The position numbers were made by a program, and so were the translations under genes. Positions 1 through 9,371 of a stretch of DNA of 64,000 nucleotides are shown here, one piece after another. Each line of letters begins with the position of its first letter. Position 1 is the stretch's first letter. The stretch lies in contig JAJDXK010000101.1 in NCBI GenBank assembly GCA_022823305.1, positions 153,346-217,345 on the forward strand. Reading direction: 5' to 3'. The notes below the pieces were generated by a model that searched no databases, had not been told where the DNA came from, and saw nothing but the letters and a program-made list of their open reading frames with translations. The DNA comes from Alphaproteobacteria bacterium. GTDB taxonomy: Bacteria; Pseudomonadota; Alphaproteobacteria; UBA828.

Positions 1-990
1 GTCGTCCCGGCGATCCCCGGGCTCGACACGGTGCCCTACTTCACCAACGAGAGTCTCTTCGACTCGGTGCCCGAGCCGAGCCGCCTGCTGGTGCTGGGCG
101 GCGGCCCGATCGGGGTCGAGATGTCCCAGGCCTACCGCCGGCTGGGCGCCGAGGTCACGCTGGTGGAGCGCTCGAGCCTGCTCGGGCGCGACGACCCGGA
201 GCTGGTGGAGATCGTGCGCCGGCAGCTGATCGAGGAAGGCGTGACGATCCACGAGGACTCGCCGGTGAGCGCCGTCGAGGCGGGCAGCGACGGGGTCGTG
301 CTCACCTGCGGCACGGGCGGGTCCGAGCGGCGCCTGGCCGGCTCGCACCTGCTGGTGGCAGTGGGGCGGCGGCCCAACGTGAGCGGCCTCGGCCTGGAGG
401 AGGCCGGCGTCGCGCTCAACGAGGGCGTGCCCCTGGTGGACGGGCGCCTGCGCACCACCAACAAGCGCATCTTCGCTCTGGGCGATGTCGTCGGCCCCTA
501 CCGCTTTACCCACACGGCGAGCCACCAGGCCCGAACCGTGATCGCGAACGCGCTCTTCCGCCTGCCCGCGCGGGTCCGCTACGACGCCGTGCCGTGGGTC
601 ACATATACCGACCCCGAGCTCGCCCACGTCGGCCTGAGCGAGGCGCAGGCGCGCGCTGCAGGCCACGAGCCGCGCGTGCTGCGCTTCCCCTTCGCCGAGA
701 ACGACCGCGCCATCTGCGAGGGCGCGACGCGGGGGCTGATCAAGGCGGTGACGACCCGGCGCGGCCGGGTGCTCGGCGCCTCCATCGTCGGCCGCCATGC
801 GGGCGAGCTGATCCTGCCCTGGACTCTCGCGGTGAAGAACCGGATCGGCGTCGGCAAGCTGGCACAGGTGATCGTGCCCTATCCGACGCTGAGCGAGGCC
901 AGCGCCAGGGCCGCGGGGAGCTTCCACACGCCCGCGCTCTTCGGCCCGCGGACCCGCCGGCTGGTGCGCCTGCTCGCCCGCCTGGGATAG
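1..990 (+). CDS. FAD-dependent pyridine nucleotide-disulfide oxidoreductase, 5' end outside the window
   Basis: This is the C-terminal two thirds of a mercuric reductase/dihydrolipoamide dehydrogenase-type flavoprotein, a class that moves electrons between NAD(P)H, FAD and a substrate. The frame is open from base 1, so the start and the FAD-binding N-terminus with the redox disulfide lie outside. Visible are the NAD(P)-binding glycine motif GGGPIG, the second FAD motif ending FALGDV, and a C-terminal dimerisation domain with PYPTLSEA. The C-terminus lacks the vicinal cysteines of true MerA and the usual His-Glu pair of lipoamide dehydrogenase, so the substrate is unknown. I am confident of the family and not of the function. 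Confidence 0.85.
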   Translation, partial: VVPAIPGLDTVPYFTNESLFDSVPEPSRLLVLGGGPIGVEMSQAYRRLGAEVTLVERSSLLGRDDPELVEIVRRQLIEEGVTIHEDSPVSAVEAGSDGVVLTCGTGGSERRLAGSHLLVAVGRRPNVSGLGLEEAGVALNEGVPLVDGRLRTTNKRIFALGDVVGPYRFTHTASHQARTVIANALFRLPARVRYDAVPWVTYTDPELAHVGLSEAQARAAGHEPRVLRFPFAENDRAICEGATRGLIKAVTTRRGRVLGASIVGRHAGELILPWTLAVKNRIGVGKLAQVIVPYPTLSEASARAAGSFHTPALFGPRTRRLVRLLARLG

Positions 991-1009
991 ACGCGGCCCG
1001 GCGGCCGGC

Positions 1010-1037
1010 TTGGCGCGCGCGGTGCCGGCCCTATAGT
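1010..1037 (+). promoter_or_regulatory. candidate sigma-70 promoter for the histidine kinase gene
   Basis: A TTGGCG -35 element (1010-1015) and a TATAGT -10 element (1032-1037) are separated by 16 bases. They sit in the short gap after the oxidoreductase stop and about 40 bases before the kinase start. This was read by eye only. Confidence 0.4.
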
Positions 1038-1075
1038 CTGGTTGCATCGACAAACCGCGACCGCTCAGAGACGTC

Positions 1076-2518
1076 TTGGCAGGATTCTCCCTTTCGGTCG
1101 TACCGCGGGTGGCCCGCGGCCTCTCGGCGCGGCTGCTGATCCTGACGGTGTTGTTCGTCCTCCTGGGCGAGGTGTTCATCTACGTCCCGTCGATCGCCCG
1201 CCACCGCCTGGTGTTTCTCAACGAGCACATCAACGCCGCGCGCATCGCGGCGCTTGCGGTCGAGGCGTCACCCGACGGGATGGTGACCGAGGAGCTGCGC
1301 GCCTCCCTGCTTGAACGCGCCGGCGTCAGCGCCGTCTCCCTCAAGCGCACCGGCACGCGCAGGCTGGTGCTGAGCGACGGCATGCCGGTCACCCTCGACG
1401 CGACCTTCGACCTGCGCGAGGCCACACCCCTGGGCCTGATCGCGGACGCCGCCGAGACCCTGCAGCACGGCGGCGAGCGCACCATCCGGGTGATGGGGAA
1501 CGCGCCCGGCGATCCCCGCGACACCGTGGTCGACGTGGTGCTGCCCGAATCGCGCCTCTATGCGTCGATGCTGGACTATTCCGAGCGAATCCTGGTGCTC
1601 TCCCTGATCCTCGCCTTCATCACCGCGGGGCTGGTCTATCTCGCGCTGCACTGGCTCATGGTCCTGCCGCTGGGACGCATGACCGACAGCCTGGTCTCCT
1701 TCCGCCGCGCGCCGGAGGACGCCGCCTCCACGGTCAGGGTGAGCGGCAGGCGCGACGAGATCGGCCTGGCCCAGCGGGAGCTCCAGGTCATGCAGCGGCG
1801 TGTCCGGGCGGCGCTGCGCCAGCGGGCGCGACTCGCCGCAGTCGGCGCCGGGGTGGCCAAGATCAATCACGATCTGCGCAACATGCTGGCGACGGCGGCC
1901 ATTCTGACCGAACGCCTGGCGGCGGAGCGCGACCCGGAGACACAGAAGCTGGCGCTCCCCCTGGTCACTGCCATCGACCGCGCCATCGGCCTCTGCACCC
2001 AGACCCTGAGCTTCGCCACCGGGCGTCTGCCGGCGCCGCGCCGCGCCACGTTCGCGCTGGCGCCGCTGGTCGACGAGGTGAGGGCGGCGCTTCCCGTCGG
2101 CGACGAGAGCGGGGTCGTGTGGCTGAACGCGGTCCCGCCCGAGCTGAGCGTCAGCGCCGACCGCGACCAGCTCTACCGCGTCGTCAGCAACCTGACACAG
2201 AACGCGGTGCAGGCGCTGGCGGCGCGCGGCGAGGGCGGCACGGTGCGGGTGAGCGGCTGGCGCGAGGACGCCGGCACCGTCGTCGAGATCGCCGACACCG
2301 GCCCGGGCCTTCCCGCGCAGGTGCGCGACAACCTCTTCGAGGCCTTCGCCGACGGCGGACGCGGCGAGGGCAGCGGCCTCGGACTCGCCATCGCCCGCGA
2401 CCTGGTGCGCAACCACGGCGGCGACATCGAACTGGAGCGGACCGGCGCCGACGGCACGGTCTTCAGGCTGCGCCTGCCGGATGCGTCCGTCGGAGGGGAA
2501 AGCGTCGACGACGCATGA
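1076..2518 (+). CDS. membrane-bound sensor histidine kinase (orphan)
   Basis: A 480-residue two-component sensor kinase. Membrane segments lie at about residues 20-40 and 171-196 and flank a sensor domain of about 130 residues. A HAMP-like linker follows (about 197-250), then a DHp helix with phosphoacceptor His265 in INHDLRN. The HATPase domain has an N-box (SNLTQNAVQ, from 371), G1 (DTGPGLP) and G2 (GSGLGLAI). The start is TTG, just downstream of a promoter-like sequence. No response regulator gene is adjacent, so the partner and signal are unknown. The next gene lies convergently on the other strand. Confidence 0.88.
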   Translation: MAGFSLSVVPRVARGLSARLLILTVLFVLLGEVFIYVPSIARHRLVFLNEHINAARIAALAVEASPDGMVTEELRASLLERAGVSAVSLKRTGTRRLVLSDGMPVTLDATFDLREATPLGLIADAAETLQHGGERTIRVMGNAPGDPRDTVVDVVLPESRLYASMLDYSERILVLSLILAFITAGLVYLALHWLMVLPLGRMTDSLVSFRRAPEDAASTVRVSGRRDEIGLAQRELQVMQRRVRAALRQRARLAAVGAGVAKINHDLRNMLATAAILTERLAAERDPETQKLALPLVTAIDRAIGLCTQTLSFATGRLPAPRRATFALAPLVDEVRAALPVGDESGVVWLNAVPPELSVSADRDQLYRVVSNLTQNAVQALAARGEGGTVRVSGWREDAGTVVEIADTGPGLPAQVRDNLFEAFADGGRGEGSGLGLAIARDLVRNHGGDIELERTGADGTVFRLRLPDASVGGESVDDA

Positions 2519-2544
2519 CGGCGTGCCGGGGCGGGCGCGGCGGC

Positions 2545-4281
2545 TCAGTGGCCGCGCGCCACCCCCTCGCGGCGCGGGTCGGCGCCGCCCTCGAGCCCGC
2601 CTGCCACGCGGCGCACGGCGTGCAGCCCGCTCACCAGCGGCCCGATGCGTACCTCGTGGCCGAGTGCCTCCAGCGCCGGCGCGATCCCCTCGAGCGCGGT
2701 GCCCGCCTCAAGCTCTGTCGCGCCGTTGCGGTTGACGTGGCGCGGCAGGTCGAGCGCGGCCTGCGCGTCGAGGCCCCAGTCGAGCAGGGCGATCACCGAC
2801 TGCGCGACGAAGCCGATGATGCGGGAGCCGCCGGGGGAGCCGAGCGAGGCGACGAGTGCGCCGTCCTCGTCGAAGATCAGCGCGGGCGTCATCGACGAGC
2901 GCGGCCGCTTGCCGCCCTCGACGCGGTTCGCGACCGGCCCGTGCGCCGCCTGCGGGACGAACGAGAAGTCGGTGAGCTGGTTGTTCAGGATGAACCCCGC
3001 CGCCATCAGGCGCGAGCCGAAGGCGCGCTCCACGCTGCTGGTGAAGGAGACGGCGTTGCCGCGGGAATCGATCACCGACAGGTGCGTCGTCGATGCGTGC
3101 TCCGGCGCCGCGGCATCGGCCCGGTCCAGCCCTTCGCCGCCCGGCGGCAGGCCCGGCAGGGCCTCGCCCATGGCACGGGCGGGGTCGATCAGCGCGGCGC
3201 GCCGGCGCAGGTAGTCGGCGTCCAGCAGCCCTTCCACCGGCACCGGCACGAAGTCGGAGTCCGCCAGGTAGCGGTTGCGGTCGGCGAAGGCGAGGCGGCT
3301 CGCCTCGCTGACGAGGTGGACCGCCGCCGCGGAGCCGGGGGCGAGCGCGGCGAGGTCGGTATCGCGCAGCAGACCCAGGATCTGCAGCATCGTCACCCCG
3401 CCCGAGCTGGGCGGTCCTGCGCTACAGACGCGGTGGCGGCGGTAGTCGAGGCAGACCGGCGGGCGCATCAGCGCGCGGTAGCCGGCGAGGTCGGCCATCG
3501 CGAGGGTGCCGGGATTGATCCGGTCGCCCTGCACGGCGGCGACGATCGCGGCCGCGATCGGCCCCCGGTGGAGCGCGTCGGCGCCCTCGCGCGCGATCGC
3601 CCGCATGGTGTCGGCATAGGCGGGGTTCACGAGCGTTTCGCCGGCGCGCAGCGGCTGCCCGTCCGGGTGGAAGAAGTAGGCGCGGGCGGCGCCGAAACGG
3701 GCGAGGTCGGGGTTGCGTGCGATCATGTGCGCGAGCCGGGGCGCGACGGTGAAGCCGCGCTCCGCGATTTCTGCCGCCGGCACGAAGAGTTCGGCCCAGG
3801 GCGTGCGGCCGTGGGCGCGGTGCACGCGCTCCAGCATCCGGACCGCACCCGGCGCGCCCACGGGCAGGCCGCCGACCGCGGCCTCCGGCCACGGGCGCGG
3901 CGTGCCGTCGGTGGCCAGGAACAGGCTCCCGCCCGCGGCGGCCGGCGCGGTCTCGCGCCCGTCGTAGCTCTCGAGAGCGTTTCGCTCGGCGTCGTAGTAG
4001 AGCAGGAAGCCGCCGCCGCCGATGCCGGAGGATTGCGGCTCGACCAGCCCGAGCACCATCTGCGCCGCAATCGCTGCGTCGATGGCGTCGCCGCCGGCTT
4101 CGAGAATTTGTGCGCCGGCCTCCGCTGCCGCCGGATGCGCCGCCGCGATCATCGCGTGCCGGGCGCGGGCCGGAAGCTCTGCCGCCGCTGCGTCCGCGAG
4201 CGCCGGCGCGAGCAGCAGCAGCGCGGCGATTCCCGCGCTCAGCCAGCGGCGGCAGAGTGCGCCGGGGGACGGCCGCTTCAT
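2545..4281 (-). CDS. ggt: gamma-glutamyltranspeptidase precursor
   Basis: Exported gamma-glutamyl hydrolase/transferase of the Ntn family that acts on glutathione and gamma-glutamyl compounds in the periplasm. The chosen ATG (complement 4279-4281) gives 578 residues beginning MKRPS, with a basic region and a hydrophobic signal peptide to about residue 32. An upstream in-frame ATG exists but would put 36 unlikely residues ahead of the signal. The autocleavage site is TTHLSV with nucleophile Thr at about 398, so the large subunit precedes it and the catalytic small subunit follows. The GPPSSGG substrate loop is also present. It fits with gshA, a cyclotransferase-like gene and pxpA elsewhere in the window as parts of glutathione and 5-oxoproline turnover. 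Confidence 0.92.
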   Translation of the reverse strand: MKRPSPGALCRRWLSAGIAALLLLAPALADAAAAELPARARHAMIAAAHPAAAEAGAQILEAGGDAIDAAIAAQMVLGLVEPQSSGIGGGGFLLYYDAERNALESYDGRETAPAAAGGSLFLATDGTPRPWPEAAVGGLPVGAPGAVRMLERVHRAHGRTPWAELFVPAAEIAERGFTVAPRLAHMIARNPDLARFGAARAYFFHPDGQPLRAGETLVNPAYADTMRAIAREGADALHRGPIAAAIVAAVQGDRINPGTLAMADLAGYRALMRPPVCLDYRRHRVCSAGPPSSGGVTMLQILGLLRDTDLAALAPGSAAAVHLVSEASRLAFADRNRYLADSDFVPVPVEGLLDADYLRRRAALIDPARAMGEALPGLPPGGEGLDRADAAAPEHASTTHLSVIDSRGNAVSFTSSVERAFGSRLMAAGFILNNQLTDFSFVPQAAHGPVANRVEGGKRPRSSMTPALIFDEDGALVASLGSPGGSRIIGFVAQSVIALLDWGLDAQAALDLPRHVNRNGATELEAGTALEGIAPALEALGHEVRIGPLVSGLHAVRRVAGGLEGGADPRREGVARGH

Positions 4282-4430
4282 GCTGATTCGGGCGGGGCCG
4301 GACGCGAAAGGCGCCGTGTCCCACGTTCCGGCTTCACCGCCCGGGCCATCGGCGCGATCCATGAAGGCTCGCTCTCGTGCCATCGCCATACCTCTGTCGT
4401 GTGGGGTCGATTCGCTGCCCTGTGGCCCGC

Positions 4431-4459
4431 TTGACGTGGCACAAGGGCTACCTTAAGTG
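4431..4459 (+). promoter_or_regulatory. candidate sigma-70 promoter of tRNA-His
   Basis: TTGACG (4431-4436) and TAAGTG (4454-4459) are separated by 17 bases and lie 12 bases before the tRNA. The -35 element is strong and the -10 is weak. Confidence 0.5.
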
Positions 4460-4470
4460 AAGCCCGGCGC

Positions 4471-4548
<78 letters not shown>

Positions 4549-4798
4549 TTCCCTCATCCCGCGGTCTCGGCGACGAAGCCGGCCAGACTGGCTCTCGGCC
4601 GGCACGATTTCAACGACAACGCACGCTTGCCAAGCAGCCCTTCGTGTAGCAGCGTGTCACATCGACCGCTGACGCAAACGAGTATCGCGTCCGAGGGATG
4701 AGCGTTAGGCAAGCCATGGTTGCAGAGACTCACGCGGAGGACGTGCGACCGGCGTAACGCATCGTCAGCACGACACTCTATCGAGCGGGGACCGAAGA

Positions 4799-5221
4799 GT
4801 GAGCGCGAACCTGACACTGAACATGGAAGCACGACTCGACGAGATCGATCGCATACACGCTGCGGTGGAAATTCTGGCCCAGGCCGAGGGTTGGCCGGAG
4901 GAATTGCTGTTTCAGATCAAGCTCGTGGTCGAGGAGATGGGGACCAACATCGTCAAGTACGGCGATGACGGCGAGGGGAAGACGGATGTCCGCATCACGC
5001 TGACCTCGGAGTCCGAGGCTCTCACCATGGAAATCGTCGACGACGGAAAGCCCTTCGATCCCTTCACCGAGGCGCCGCCGCCCGATCTCGACTCGCCGGT
5101 TTCCGAGCGCCCCATCGGGGGGCTCGGCGTCTACCTGGTGCAGCAGTTGATGGACGAGGCGCGCTACGCGCGCGAGGACGGAAAGAACAAGCTGACCTTC
5201 ATCAAGCGCAGGACATCATGA
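4799..5221 (+). CDS. RsbW/SpoIIAB-like HATPase (anti-sigma factor kinase type)
   Basis: A 140-residue single-domain GHKL ATPase. It has the N-box EEMGTNIVKYG, a G1 motif DDGKPFDPF and a G2 motif GGLGVYLV. Family members are serine kinases that hold a sigma factor and release it when a STAS-domain antagonist is dephosphorylated. A STAS protein is encoded 26 kb away in this window (31022-31360), but no sigma factor or PP2C phosphatase is adjacent. The GTG start was chosen because a GGGGA lies about 9 bases upstream; an ATG at 4823 is the alternative. The role is inferred from the domain only. Confidence 0.8.
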   Translation: MSANLTLNMEARLDEIDRIHAAVEILAQAEGWPEELLFQIKLVVEEMGTNIVKYGDDGEGKTDVRITLTSESEALTMEIVDDGKPFDPFTEAPPPDLDSPVSERPIGGLGVYLVQQLMDEARYAREDGKNKLTFIKRRTS

Positions 5222-5319
5222 CGCGCCCGCTTCTCCGCCCGGCCGGCGCCGCGCCCGCCGGGGCGCGGAGGCAGGCGTCATCGCCCTGATCCGGCGGGTT
5301 GGGCGCGGTATTCCCGCCG

Positions 5320-6486
5320 ATGGACGCACTGGCGACGCTCTGGAGCGGCCTCGTTGCGGCGGGGGGCGTTCTCTGGCTCTGCACCCTGGCGCTTCCGTGG
5401 CAGCCCTGGCGGGTGCGCGAGCGACTCGAGCCCGGGGCCGCCGCCGGCGGTGAGGCGGAGGCCGATCTCACTCAGGTCACCGTCCTGATCCCGGCCCGCG
5501 ACGAGGCCGCGGTCATCGGCGACACGCTCGCCGCCCTCGGCCGCCAGGGCTGGGGACTGCGCGTGGTCCTCGTCGACGACCGCTCGAAGGACGGCACCGC
5601 GGAGACCGCGCGGCGGACCGCTCCCGAGGCCCTCGCCCTGGAGATATGCCCGGGCGCACCGTTGGCGGAAGGCTGGACCGGCAAGCTCTGGGCGCTGGAG
5701 CAGGGGCGGCGGCGGATCGAGACGCCGCTCACCCTTCTGCTCGACGCCGACATCGCTCTGCGGCCGGGAATGGTCGCGGCGCTTCTGCGCAGGAAGGAGG
5801 AAAAGGGTGCGGCGCTGGTCTCGGTCATGGCGGCGCTCAGGATGCAGGGGGGCTGGGAGAAGCTGCTGCTGCCCGCCTTCGTCTTCTTCTTCCGCCTGCT
5901 CTACCCTTTCCACCTCGCCAACGGACCGGGCCGGCTGATTGCCGCCTCCGCCGGCGGCTGCGTGCTGGTGGAGACATCGGTCTTGAGCGGGATCGGCGGC
6001 CTCGACGCGATCAGGGGCGCGCTGATCGACGACTGCGCGCTGGCGCGGGCGGTCAAGGACGCGGGCCACCGGACCTGGATCGGCGTGAGCCTCGGCGCGG
6101 AAAGCCACCGGCCCTATCCGACGCTGGGCACGGTGTGGCGCATGGTCGCGCGCACCGCCTACACCCAGCTGCGCTACTCGCCGGCGCTGCTGCTGCTCTG
6201 CACGGTGCTCATGGCGCTCGCGTTCTGGGCGCCGCTCGCCGGGCTCGCAGGGCCGCTCCCGGCCAAGGTCGCCGGCGGTGCCGGACTTGCCGCCATGGCC
6301 GCCTGCTACCTGCCGACGCTGCGCTACTACCGGCGCTCGCCGGGCTGGGCGCTGACGATGCCCCTCATCGGCACGCTCTATCTGGCCATGACCTGGCACT
6401 CGGCGCTGCGCGACTGGGGCGGGCGGCGGAGCGAGTGGAAGGGCCGCGTCTACGCACGCGGGACGGCGCGGGGCCGGGCAGCGTAG
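5320..6486 (+). CDS. hpnB: hopene-associated glycosyltransferase HpnB
   Basis: A membrane-anchored family 2 glycosyltransferase of 388 residues. It has an N-terminal membrane segment (about 5-25), a GT-A domain starting VTVLIPARDE, a nucleotide-binding VDDRSKDGT and a DAD metal motif in LLLDADIA. Three C-terminal membrane helices follow. This arrangement matches HpnB, found with hopanoid genes in many alphaproteobacteria, though its exact reaction is not settled. No other hpn or shc gene lies in the window. The ATG at 5320 was preferred to an in-frame TTG at 5299. Confidence 0.82.
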   Translation: MDALATLWSGLVAAGGVLWLCTLALPWQPWRVRERLEPGAAAGGEAEADLTQVTVLIPARDEAAVIGDTLAALGRQGWGLRVVLVDDRSKDGTAETARRTAPEALALEICPGAPLAEGWTGKLWALEQGRRRIETPLTLLLDADIALRPGMVAALLRRKEEKGAALVSVMAALRMQGGWEKLLLPAFVFFFRLLYPFHLANGPGRLIAASAGGCVLVETSVLSGIGGLDAIRGALIDDCALARAVKDAGHRTWIGVSLGAESHRPYPTLGTVWRMVARTAYTQLRYSPALLLLCTVLMALAFWAPLAGLAGPLPAKVAGGAGLAAMAACYLPTLRYYRRSPGWALTMPLIGTLYLAMTWHSALRDWGGRRSEWKGRVYARGTARGRAA

Positions 6487-6532
6487 GCGCTCCGCTTGAC
6501 GCGCGCCGGGCGGCGTGTCAGCACGAGCCCCC

Positions 6533-6841
6533 ATGTCGACTCAGTCTCCAGGCGCGACCTGCCGCCTCGTCCGCGTGGCCGAGACCGAACGGCCGGGCGT
6601 CACGGTCTTCCACGGCGCCCGCCCGCTGCCGGCGCTCGCTGGCGATACCCTGCTGACGGCGCTGCTCTGCAACGGCGTCGCGCTGCGCCGCTCGGAGTTC
6701 GACGAGGGCCTGCGCGCGGGCTTCTGCAACATGGGCGCCTGCCAGGACTGCTGGGTGACACTGGAGGACGGGAGCCGCATCCGCGCCTGCACGACCGAGG
6801 TGCAGGACGGTATGCGCATTCGCGCTCTCGACGGGCCATGA
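6533..6841 (+). CDS. [2Fe-2S] small subunit of a three-component amino-acid/opine-type dehydrogenase
   Basis: A 102-residue ferredoxin-like protein of the type found as the N-terminal domain of sarcosine oxidase alpha and as HcnA or LhpF. Cysteines follow CNMGACQDC plus a downstream Cys in RACT, which is the plant-type 2Fe-2S pattern. The ATG at 6533 was chosen; a GTG at 6515 is an in-frame alternative. Its stop codon overlaps the next start as ATGA, so the three genes 6533-9371 form one translationally coupled unit. It probably carries electrons from the FAD subunits to the respiratory chain. Confidence 0.85.
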   Translation: MSTQSPGATCRLVRVAETERPGVTVFHGARPLPALAGDTLLTALLCNGVALRRSEFDEGLRAGFCNMGACQDCWVTLEDGSRIRACTTEVQDGMRIRALDGP

Positions 6842-8241
6842 GTGAAAGGGCTCCCGCGGTCCTGATCGTCGGCGCCGGCCCGGCGGGTACGCGCGCGGCC
6901 GAGACTCTGGTTGCCCATGGCGTGCGCCCGGTGGTGGTCGACGAGGGCCTGCGCAGCGGCGGGCAGATCTACCGCCAGCCGCCGGAGGGGTTCTCCCGCC
7001 CGGCGTCGGCGCTCTACGGCTTCGAGGCGCGCAAGGCCGAGGCCGTGCACGCCGCGCTCGCGGCGGTGCGCGAGAGCATCGACTATCGCCCCGGCACGCT
7101 GGTCTGGAACGTCGAGGGGGGCGTCGCCCAGACCCTCGGGCCGGAGGGCGTCGGCCGCATCGCCTTCGATTCGCTGATTCTCGCCACCGGCGCCATGGAC
7201 CGGGTGATTCCCTTCCCCGGCTGGACCCTGCCCGGCGCCTTCACCATGGGCGGCGCCCAGGTGGCGCTCAAGGCCCAGGGCTGCGCCATCGGCGAGCCGG
7301 TGGTCTTCATGGGCACCGGGCCGCTGCTCTACCTCGTCGCCTACCAGTACGCCCACGCCGGCGCGCGCGTGGCGGCCATTCTGGATACCTCCAGCGCCGC
7401 CGACGCGCTCCCGGTGCTGCCGGGCCTGCTGTGGGGCGGGCGCACCTTCGCCAAGGGGCTCTGGTACATGACCTGGCCGCGCACGGCGGGGATCCCGGTG
7501 CGGCGCGGCATCGTCCCGGTCGCGGCGGAGGGCGAGGGGGCGCTGGAGGCCGTGCGCTACCGCGACCGGCGCGGGCGCGAGCACCGCGTCGCCTGCACCG
7601 GGCTCGGCATCGGCTACGGCGTCAAGTCCGAGGTCCAGCTCGCCGAGCTCGCCGGCTGCGAGATGGCGTTCGACCCGCTGGCGCAGCAGTGGCTGCCCGA
7701 GGCCGACGGCGACGGCCGCGCGCGGGACGGCGCGGTCTATCTCGCGGGCGACGGGGCCGGGGTCGCGGGCGCCGACGCGGCGGAGCTGCGCGGGCGGCTC
7801 GCTGCGCTCGCCTGGCTCGCCGATCACGGCATCGCCGTCGACCGAGGGGAGCGGGCGCGGCTCCGGGCGAAGCTGCGGCGCATCATGCGCTTCCGCGACG
7901 CGCTGGAGCGGGCGCTGCCCGTGCCCTTCCATCTGGCCCGCGCGCTGCCGGACGAGACCGTGATCTGCCGCTGCGAGGTCATCACCGCCGGCGAGATACG
8001 CCAGGGCCGTGCGCTCGACCCGGCCGAGCTGAACCGCGCCAAGGCCTACACCCGCGTCGGCATGGGCCGCTGCCAGGGCCGCGTCTGCGGCCCCGCCGCC
8101 GCCCAGATACTGGCCGATGCGCGCGGCTGCGACGTGGCCGAGGTGGGCCGCCTGCGCGGCCAGGCGCCGGTCAAGCCGCTCGGCATCCGCGCGGGCGCGC
8201 TGGCGGCGGTCGAGGACAACTCAAGGGCGGCGTCGATATGA
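6838..8241 (+). CDS. FAD/NAD(P)-binding subunit with C-terminal BFD-like [2Fe-2S] domain
   Basis: A 467-residue flavoprotein resembling the HcnB/LhpE/opine oxidase A subunits. The N-terminus has a dinucleotide motif (VGAGPAGTRAA), a central Rossmann region and a late FAD motif (YLAGDGAGV). The C-terminus carries a BFD-like cluster domain with CRCE and, after about 33 residues, CQGRVC. It starts by ATGA overlap with the ferredoxin gene and ends in ATGA overlap with the DAO-type subunit gene. It should act as the electron-transfer partner in the heterotrimer; the physiological substrate is not evident. Confidence 0.87.
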   Translation: MSERAPAVLIVGAGPAGTRAAETLVAHGVRPVVVDEGLRSGGQIYRQPPEGFSRPASALYGFEARKAEAVHAALAAVRESIDYRPGTLVWNVEGGVAQTLGPEGVGRIAFDSLILATGAMDRVIPFPGWTLPGAFTMGGAQVALKAQGCAIGEPVVFMGTGPLLYLVAYQYAHAGARVAAILDTSSAADALPVLPGLLWGGRTFAKGLWYMTWPRTAGIPVRRGIVPVAAEGEGALEAVRYRDRRGREHRVACTGLGIGYGVKSEVQLAELAGCEMAFDPLAQQWLPEADGDGRARDGAVYLAGDGAGVAGADAAELRGRLAALAWLADHGIAVDRGERARLRAKLRRIMRFRDALERALPVPFHLARALPDETVICRCEVITAGEIRQGRALDPAELNRAKAYTRVGMGRCQGRVCGPAAAQILADARGCDVAEVGRLRGQAPVKPLGIRAGALAAVEDNSRAASI

Positions 8242-9371
8242 GCGCCGTCGAGGCCGATGTCGTCATCGTCGGCGGCGGCCTGGTCGGCTGCGCCGCCGCG
8301 CTCAGGCTGCGCGAGCGCGGCGCCAGCGTCGCCGTGGTGGAGAAGAACCAGCTCGGCGCGGCGGCGAGCGGCGTCAACTTCGGCGGCGTCCGGCGCAACG
8401 GGCGCAAGCTCGCCGAGCTCGGCATCGCGGCCCGCGCGCTCGGCATCTGGAAGCGCCTGCCCGAGCTGGTGGGCAGCGACTGCGAGTACGCGATCACCGG
8501 CAACATCAAGGTCGCGCGCAGCGAGGAGCACATGGTCCAGATCGCGGCCCACGCCGAGGCCCAGGCCGGCTACGGCGTCGAGGTCGAGATGCTGAGCCGC
8601 AACGCGCTGCTCGACCGCTACCCCTGGCTGGGGCCTTCCGCCATCGGCGCCGCCTTTTGCCCGAGCGACGGGCAGGCCAACCCGCGCCTGGTGGGACCGG
8701 CCTTCGCCCGGGCGGCGCGGGCGGCGGGTGCGGAGCTGTTCGAGCTCGACGGCGCGGCGCACGTGGAGCGCGACGGCAACGGCTTCGTGGTCGAGACCGA
8801 GTCCGGCCGCACGTTGCGCGGGGGCGCGCTCATCAACAGCGCGGGCGCCTGGGGCGGCCGCCTTTCCGCGCGCTTCGGCGAGCCGGTGGAGATCTGGCCG
8901 ATGGAGCCGCAGATGGTGGTCACCGAACCCGCGCCCTACTTCATGGAGCCGGTGCTCGCCGTGGTGGGCGGCGACGTCTATGCGCGCCAGATTCCGCGCG
9001 GCAACGTCATCTTCGGCGGGCGCAGCGGCACCGCCGACCTCGACGTTGGCTTCGGCAAGGTCCACGCCGAGGAGAGCCTGACCACGCTGGCGCGCACCAT
9101 CGACATCATCCCCTGCGTCGCCGACCTCGCCGTGATCCGCTTCTGGAGCGGCGTCGAGGGCTGCACCCCGGACCACCTGCCGGTGCTCTGCCCGAGCCGC
9201 ACCACGCCCGGCCTGGTGCATGCCTTCGGCTTCAGCGGCCACGGCTTCTGCCTCGGCCCGGCGTCCGGCGCGGTGGCGGCCGAGCTCGCGCTCGACGGCC
9301 GCACCGAGACGCCCATCGAGGGCCTCGACCTGAGCCGCTTCGACACGGCGGAACAGCCCGCCAGCACCTAG
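8238..9371 (+). CDS. FAD-dependent DAO-family oxidoreductase, catalytic subunit
   Basis: A 377-residue D-amino-acid-oxidase-fold enzyme with an N-terminal VIVGGGLVG dinucleotide motif and a C-terminal FSGHGF region typical of sarcosine/glycine-oxidase relatives. With the two preceding genes it matches the layout of hydrogen cyanide synthase (HcnABC), D-hydroxyproline dehydrogenase (LhpBEF) and opine oxidases. The most likely reaction is oxidation of a secondary or D-amino acid. It overlaps its upstream partner by ATGA. Its last four bases overlap the stop of a convergent aminotransferase gene. Confidence 0.87.
   Translation: MSAVEADVVIVGGGLVGCAAALRLRERGASVAVVEKNQLGAAASGVNFGGVRRNGRKLAELGIAARALGIWKRLPELVGSDCEYAITGNIKVARSEEHMVQIAAHAEAQAGYGVEVEMLSRNALLDRYPWLGPSAIGAAFCPSDGQANPRLVGPAFARAARAAGAELFELDGAAHVERDGNGFVVETESGRTLRGGALINSAGAWGGRLSARFGEPVEIWPMEPQMVVTEPAPYFMEPVLAVVGGDVYARQIPRGNVIFGGRSGTADLDVGFGKVHAEESLTTLARTIDIIPCVADLAVIRFWSGVEGCTPDHLPVLCPSRTTPGLVHAFGFSGHGFCLGPASGAVAAELALDGRTETPIEGLDLSRFDTAEQPAST

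Noticed and set aside
2119..4434. A 771-codon plus-strand open frame opposite ggt
   Set aside because: Arg-rich shadow of gamma-glutamyltranspeptidase, whose motifs are intact on the minus strand.
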